Positions 59,656 to 64,000 of a stretch of 64,000 nt of DNA are shown here, in pieces. Numbering within the stretch: position 1 is the stretch's first letter; the number at the start of each line of letters is the position of its first letter. The position numbers and the translations under genes are program-made. The stretch lies in contig JAZNVL010000055.1 of assembly GCA_045592785.1 (NCBI GenBank), forward strand, positions 1 through 64,000, in the 5' to 3' direction. Under the pieces are notes generated by a model, which was given only the letters and a program-made list of their open reading frames with translations, did not search any database and was not told the origin of the DNA. Source of the DNA: RGIG8244 sp045592785. GTDB taxonomy: Bacteria; Verrucomicrobiota; Lentisphaeria; Victivallales; UBA1829.

Positions 59656-60066
59656 ATGAAATTGCGGAAGATGATATTATTATGTATCACGGCATGTTGC
59701 GCCGCACTGTTGCTGTCGGCATGTTCTTCGCTGATCCGGCAGGACAACAAGCAGTCGGGTCCGGTACAACCCACTCTCTCCGAAGAGGATATCATGAAAA
59801 TGTCCCCGGAGGAACTCAAACAATATCATGCAAAAAAAGCCCAGGAACGGGAACGTCAGTGGGAAATGCAGGAGCGCAAACAGGATCCCCGGGCAAAATC
59901 ACTGGTGGAGAGTTTCAGTACGGGCCGTCCCAGTCAGGAAAAACGGAAACGGCTGGGCGATGTTTCCCGTCAGTTGGAACCGGATCAGCAGCCCAGTGTA
60001 TTTCCGTGGCGTGCGCCCAGTGAACAGCGGCGGAGCGAAACATTATTGCGTGACAGAACTTATTGA
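59656..60066 (+). CDS. Small lipoprotein of unknown function
   Basis: 136 residues with a standard lipoprotein signal ending LLSAC (acylated Cys near residue 23). The mature part is charged with a predicted helix (about 45-75, SPEELKQYHAKKAQERERQ) and a basic C-terminal third. No domain recognised. ATG at 59656 follows AAAGGAAC. It sits 19 bp after the phosphatase stop and 26 bp before hldD, so it probably shares their transcript. Confidence 0.7.
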   Translation: MKLRKMILLCITACCAALLLSACSSLIRQDNKQSGPVQPTLSEEDIMKMSPEELKQYHAKKAQERERQWEMQERKQDPRAKSLVESFSTGRPSQEKRKRLGDVSRQLEPDQQPSVFPWRAPSEQRRSETLLRDRTY

Positions 60067-60092
60067 GATACCACAAGAAAGGAATACAGATC

Positions 60093-61076
60093 ATGAAGTA
60101 CATCGTAACAGGAGCCGCCGGGTTGATCGGCAGTGCGATCATCAGCGAACTCAATAAAGAAGGCGAAACGGATATTCTGGCAGTGGACCATCTGGGAAAT
60201 ACCTCGGAAAAATGGAAAAATCTCCGTGCCCTGCAATTCACCGATTACATGGAAAGAGATGATTTCTACGCCATGATCGCGGAACCCGGTGCCATTACGG
60301 AAGAAACAAAAGGCATCATTCACATGGGAGCCTGTTCCTCAACCACGGAAACGGATGCAACGTATCTCATCCATAACAACTATGAATGTACCAAGCAGTT
60401 GGCAGCGTTGGCGACCGAAAAGAATATCCGGTTCATTTACGCTTCCAGTGCAGCAACTTATGGCGATGGCGAATGTGGTTACAAAGACGATGAATCCCAG
60501 ATCGAACAGCTCCGTCCCCTCAACATGTACGGCTATTCCAAGCAGATGTTCGACCTGTGGGCAAAGAAAAATGAAATGCTCAAACATATTGCAGGTGTGA
60601 AGTTTACAAACGTTTATGGCCCCAACGAACGCCATAAGGGAAATATGCGGAGCATGGTCATCCGGGCATTTGAACAGATCCGGGATACCGGAACGGTCAA
60701 GTTGTTCAAGTCCTGTCGGAGTGATTATGCCGACGGCGAACAGAAACGGGATTTCCTTTATGTGAAGGATGCTGCTCGGATGGTACTCTTCCTTTTGCGC
60801 CGAAATGACTTGAACGGACTTTACAACATTGGCAGCGGGAAGGCGGAAACCTGGAACGAACTGGTGAAAGCGGTGTTCGCTGCCATGGATAAACCCGTGC
60901 AGATCGAATATGTGGATATGCCGGAACATCTGAAAGCAAAATATCAGTATTACACCTGCGCGGATATGACCAAGCTCCGTGCCGCCGGATTCGATGAACC
61001 GGTACGCTCGCTGCAGGAAGCTGTGGCAGATGATGTGATCCATTATCTTATTCCGGATAAATACCTTGGTGATTAA
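60093..61076 (+). CDS. hldD: ADP-L-glycero-D-manno-heptose-6-epimerase
   Basis: Makes the heptose donor for the LPS inner core. 327 residues. The NADP-binding loop is TGAAGLIGSAI, followed by MGACSSTTETDATY, YASSAATYGDGE and the catalytic Tyr-x3-Lys in YGYSKQMFD. The late motif QKRDFLYVKDAA is typical. ATG at 60093 has AAAGGAAT upstream. Presence implies a heptose-containing LPS and a diderm envelope. Other hld genes are not in the window. Confidence 0.93.
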   Translation: MKYIVTGAAGLIGSAIISELNKEGETDILAVDHLGNTSEKWKNLRALQFTDYMERDDFYAMIAEPGAITEETKGIIHMGACSSTTETDATYLIHNNYECTKQLAALATEKNIRFIYASSAATYGDGECGYKDDESQIEQLRPLNMYGYSKQMFDLWAKKNEMLKHIAGVKFTNVYGPNERHKGNMRSMVIRAFEQIRDTGTVKLFKSCRSDYADGEQKRDFLYVKDAARMVLFLLRRNDLNGLYNIGSGKAETWNELVKAVFAAMDKPVQIEYVDMPEHLKAKYQYYTCADMTKLRAAGFDEPVRSLQEAVADDVIHYLIPDKYLGD

Positions 61077-61115
61077 CGTAAAGAAATCCGCGAACAACAC
61101 GGAACAAGTGTAAGA

Positions 61116-61143
61116 TTAAACGGGTCTCCGGTGTATATATTAT
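61116..61143 (+). promoter_or_regulatory. Weak candidate promoter of the glycosyltransferase gene
   Basis: TTAAAC (61116-61121), 16 bp, TATTAT (61138-61143) in the 112-bp gap after hldD. The -10 region is strongly AT-rich (several alternatives), the -35 is poor. No terminator for hldD was seen in this gap. Confidence 0.3.
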
Positions 61144-61188
61144 ATGGATTAAGAAAATAACAAACGCATCGTAGATGGAGACACCATT

Positions 61189-62751
61189 ATGAAACACACG
61201 GACAGGACACAGGGGGATTACCTGACTGTCGCATATATCCGGCAGAATGGTTCTATTTGTGCCTGCATCCCCACGACTCCTTTTCAGAAGGTGTATTATT
61301 CCCTGCTGATGATCCCGCTTGTCCTGCTCCTGATGTACCGTTGGGATTACTTCCTGTTTGCAGTCAGTGTGTACCTGATGCTTATTTATGCACTGGCGGC
61401 TTTCCTCCGGTTCACATCGGCTGTCCGCTCCCTGGGGAAACACGCGGAATACCGTGTCACCCCCGAAGAACTCTCCGCTGTTCCCGATTCCGATCTGCCC
61501 GTTTATACCGTCCTGGTCCCGCTGTATCACGAAGAAGCGGTGGCAAGCAAGATCCTGAAACGTCTGGGCGCATTGGATTATCCCAAAGACAAGCTGGATG
61601 TCAAACTTCTTCTGGAAGCCGACGATGATGAAACACGGTCCGCGCTCGCCCGGGAAGTGATCCCGGAATGGTGTTCTGTGGTCACAGTGCCGGACGGGTC
61701 GCCGCGGACCAAACCCCGTGCCTGCAATTATGGTCTGGAAGCGGCGAAGGGGGAATTTCTGGTGATCTATGATGCCGAGGATGCGCCGGAATCCGATCAA
61801 TTGCGGAAAGCATTGGCTGTATTCCGTCAGGACCGCACCGGGAAACTGATCTGTGTGCAGGCGAAACTGAACTTTTATAACGCAAAGCAGAATCTGCTGA
61901 CCCGTCTTTTCACCATTGAATACAGTACAAACTTCGACATGCAGCTGCCCGGTCTGGTCAAATATGATCTCCCACTTCCTCTGGGCGGAACATCCAATCA
62001 TTTCCGGGTGAAAGAATTGCGCGAACTTGCCGGATGGGATCCCTTCAACGTGACCGAAGACTGTGACCTGGGTATCCGCATCTACGAACACGGGTACCGG
62101 ACTGCTGTGGTGGAATCCACCACCTGGGAAGAAGCCAATCCGCATTTGGGCAACTGGATCCGTCAGAGATCCCGTTGGGTCAAAGGTTTTCTGCAATCAC
62201 ACCTGGTTCATTACCGGAATCCCTTCGGCACGATCCGCCGTCTTGGACTCTGGGGGTTCTTCGGGTGCTATTCCTTTGTGGGGGCATCTGTCCTGATGAT
62301 GATGATGAACCTGGTGTTCTGGCCGTTGATCCTGCTGTATATTTTTCTGCTGGGTGATGCCTTGATCGCCGGGGAACCGTTGATGTCCATTCTGGTCGGA
62401 CCCCGGACTGCGGAAACGCTTTACTCTGGCTTCCATATCGGAGCCTGGCACATTACAGCGTGGCCGTTGTTATACAGCGGACCGCTGGAAGACCCGGTCC
62501 TTTCCCGTCTTTCGCAAATCTTTTTTGTGATGAGTCTGGCATTATTCCTGATGAATTTTCTGTTGATCCTGGTACATGCTGCGGCATGTTGGAAACGGAA
62601 ATTTTACGATTTGATCCCCTGGGCTTTTCTGATGCCGTTCTATTGGGTTCTGATCTCCATCGGTGCCTGGAAAGGTGTCCTGCAATTTCTTTACAAACCG
62701 TTCCATTGGGAAAAAACGAGACATGGGCTTGATACGCCCGAACCGCAATAA
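61189..62751 (+). CDS. Membrane-bound family 2 glycosyltransferase (cellulose-synthase-like)
   Basis: 520 residues. Two membrane helices at the N-terminus (about 35-75) precede the GT-A domain. The nucleotide-sugar Asp and metal motif are LLEADDDET and YDAEDAPE. The acceptor/catalytic region has GGTSNHFR and TEDCDLG, and the processive-type motif is RQRSRWVKG (Q-x-x-R-W). Four or more helices at the C-terminus probably form an export path. It likely makes a surface polysaccharide. GGAG precedes the ATG. Followed after 14 bp by a prepilin-like gene. Confidence 0.88.
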   Translation: MKHTDRTQGDYLTVAYIRQNGSICACIPTTPFQKVYYSLLMIPLVLLLMYRWDYFLFAVSVYLMLIYALAAFLRFTSAVRSLGKHAEYRVTPEELSAVPDSDLPVYTVLVPLYHEEAVASKILKRLGALDYPKDKLDVKLLLEADDDETRSALAREVIPEWCSVVTVPDGSPRTKPRACNYGLEAAKGEFLVIYDAEDAPESDQLRKALAVFRQDRTGKLICVQAKLNFYNAKQNLLTRLFTIEYSTNFDMQLPGLVKYDLPLPLGGTSNHFRVKELRELAGWDPFNVTEDCDLGIRIYEHGYRTAVVESTTWEEANPHLGNWIRQRSRWVKGFLQSHLVHYRNPFGTIRRLGLWGFFGCYSFVGASVLMMMMNLVFWPLILLYIFLLGDALIAGEPLMSILVGPRTAETLYSGFHIGAWHITAWPLLYSGPLEDPVLSRLSQIFFVMSLALFLMNFLLILVHAAACWKRKFYDLIPWAFLMPFYWVLISIGAWKGVLQFLYKPFHWEKTRHGLDTPEPQ

Positions 62752-62765
62752 AGGAGACATTTGCC

Positions 62766-63449
62766 ATGAAGAAACATTTCACACTGATCGAACTGCTCGT
62801 TGTTATCGCCATCATCGCATTGCTTGCGGGCATGCTGCTGCCTGCTCTGGGTGCAGTCAAGAGCAGTGGAAAAAAGACACAATGTATCAACAATCTCAAA
62901 CAGATGCACCTGGCAGTCACCAGTTACAGAGACAGCTGGAAAGAGAAATACCCTTCCTGGCTTTCCAATCTTTACCTCAACGAATGCAGGGATGAAAAAG
63001 TTTTCCTGTGTCCTTCCGACAAAAAAGAAGGTGTACGCTCCGCTAACCGGAAAGAGGGTTTGGATAATTACACAGAGATGTCCACCACGTTTGATGCGCC
63101 CGGCACTGCCACTGCGGTCGGGTTTTCTGAACCGACGGAAGACGTGTCTCATGTGAGTTATGTTTACGAGTTCTGCGGCGGATTATGGCCCTCCGGCTGG
63201 GCATCCGATTCCTATGAGGACGTGCAGATCAATGCGCAGGCAGGTGTTTCCTGGCAAGCCATGAAAGTCGCGCTTCTCAAATACTGCAAACAGATGAAAA
63301 TCAATCTGGATTCCCGTCTGCCCATGATCCGGTGCGGATGGCACGCCAAGGGAAAAGGCGAAGATAAACTTGGTCCGTTTTACAATGTTTCCAGTACAGG
63401 GAACGTATACGGCAGCAAATCCGAATGGCAGAAAGGTGTAGACATTTGA
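62766..63449 (+). CDS. Prepilin-type N-terminal cleavage/methylation domain protein
   Basis: 227 residues. The leader KKHFTLIELLVVIAIIALLA has His at -1 and Glu at +5. The MLLPAL that follows is the pattern found in the large pseudopilin families of Lentisphaerota. The soluble part has three Cys-containing segments (TQCINNLKQM, FLCPSDKK, IRCGWHAKG) and ends in a region where relatives have an H-x9-DG motif, here poorly matched. AAGGAG lies 9 nt upstream. Could be a surface or exported protein rather than a structural pilin. Confidence 0.82.
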   Translation: MKKHFTLIELLVVIAIIALLAGMLLPALGAVKSSGKKTQCINNLKQMHLAVTSYRDSWKEKYPSWLSNLYLNECRDEKVFLCPSDKKEGVRSANRKEGLDNYTEMSTTFDAPGTATAVGFSEPTEDVSHVSYVYEFCGGLWPSGWASDSYEDVQINAQAGVSWQAMKVALLKYCKQMKINLDSRLPMIRCGWHAKGKGEDKLGPFYNVSSTGNVYGSKSEWQKGVDI

Positions 63450-64000
63450 AGTTTCTGCTTGTCCTTGCTTTTCTTCCGGCAGCACTGCTCTTTTCCGCCG
63501 AAAAAACAGAAAAGATGTTTTATAACGCAGTCGCTGCCAACGGCTTGGAAACCGCCCTTGAGCAGGAGGAGGACGGCATCGTTTCCGCACCTCTGGCGTT
63601 CCCCGGCGGATGCCGTGTCTACCGGACGAGGGACCGTCAGTATTTCCGGGCGGATCCCGCCCAGTTCAATGCCCGTTATCTGACATTTGAAGCGGAATTA
63701 CAGGGTGCGTTCCGGCAGCCCGTGAAGGCATGGATCTATGTCAAAAACAAAGATGGTCTGTGGTATCAGACGGAACAGGAATACAAGTTGTATCCGGGGG
63801 AACCGGCGATCCTGCAGGTACGCATTGACAGACGGGGAGCCATGTTGCCTTCCGGACACGGCAAGATCTGGTGCGGCGAAGAAGCCGCATGTATGTTTGA
63901 GGCGGGTGTCTCTCTTTACAGTGAGGAGAAAGTCTCGGGCAAACTGATTTTGCGTGGTCCCGTTCTGGAAGGTGAACGGGAGAAACCGCCACTGGAGATC
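63446..64000 (+). CDS. Secreted protein, N-terminal part (runs off the window)
   Basis: The frame is open from a TTG at 63446 to the window edge (185 codons). TTG overlaps the stop of the prepilin-like gene (TTGA), and GAAAGGTG lies about 8 nt upstream. The protein starts with a signal peptide (KFLLVLAFLPAALLFSAE) followed by a beta-rich sequence with YLTFEAELQGAFRQPVKAWI and VRIDRRGAMLP. This resembles carbohydrate-binding-like modules, but no family is recognised. Its C-terminus is unseen. Confidence 0.7.
   Translation, partial: MKFLLVLAFLPAALLFSAEKTEKMFYNAVAANGLETALEQEEDGIVSAPLAFPGGCRVYRTRDRQYFRADPAQFNARYLTFEAELQGAFRQPVKAWIYVKNKDGLWYQTEQEYKLYPGEPAILQVRIDRRGAMLPSGHGKIWCGEEAACMFEAGVSLYSEEKVSGKLILRGPVLEGEREKPPLEI

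Noticed and set aside
1..64000. tRNA, rRNA or other structured RNA genes
   Set aside because: No T-loop-like sequence in a cloverleaf context or rRNA-like stretch was noticed in the non-coding gaps; a covariance search would be needed to exclude small RNAs.

Overview
The window looks like a chromosomal segment of a Gram-negative bacterium of the PVC superphylum, most probably a gut-type Lentisphaerota (Victivallales) relative. Reasons: a 704-residue GreA with a long N-terminal extension, known to me otherwise from chlamydial-type GreA; a gene run matching the Akkermansia Amuc_1098-1102 pilus-like locus; prepilins with an N-terminus like those abundant in Lentisphaerota; and LPS-type heptose and outer-membrane secretin genes. 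The assignment is inference from gene content. No rRNA, tRNA or CRISPR array was seen.

Layout. 1-109: right end of an IS3-family insertion sequence. 148-5829 (minus): rnc, leuB, holB, tmk, a parvulin-type PPIase and a lipoprotein. 5974-11036 (minus): an overlapping run of SGNH hydrolase, nnr, nadA, DEDDh exonuclease, PnuC-family transporter and thiN, centred on NAD and possibly thiamine. 11149-27365 (minus): a nearly gapless chain, nfeD - flotillin - NUDIX - ECF sigma - anti-sigma - two secreted basic helical proteins - gspL-M-C-D-E-F-G-H-I-J-K, i.e. a type II secretion system behind an ECF sigma factor. 27582-33141 (plus): long greA, metallophosphoesterase and a SNF2 helicase joined by 4-bp overlaps. 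33144-41440: Mrp ATPase (minus), an acyltransferase/Cys-cluster fusion, proB, miaB, an MFS transporter (plus), an FNT channel (minus) and a Gfo/Idh/MocA oxidoreductase (plus).

41520-53924 (minus) is one long unit. It begins with homologues of Amuc_1102, 1101 (PilM-like), 1100, 1099 and 1098 (secretin), continues with a second secretin carrying an acidic Ser/Asp/Glu tract, and ends with a DegT-type sugar aminotransferase. 54104-54520 is secG. 54650-57987 (minus) is a five-gene phage cassette in the order of Mu genes 25-28 with an intact-looking terminase, but no portal, capsid or integrase nearby. 58218-64000 (plus): SpoIIE-type phosphatase, small lipoprotein, hldD, a membrane GT2 glycosyltransferase, a prepilin-like protein and the start of a secreted protein that runs off the window.

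The dominant theme is the cell envelope: two separate secretin-based machines (three secretins in all), a secretin-independent export subunit (SecG), periplasmic folding (PPIase), membrane microdomains (flotillin/NfeD), and LPS or glycan synthesis. Many intergenic regions carry recognisable sigma70-type promoters (TTGAAA or TTGACA, 16-17 bp, TATATT or TATAAT), and these agree with the operon boundaries proposed here.
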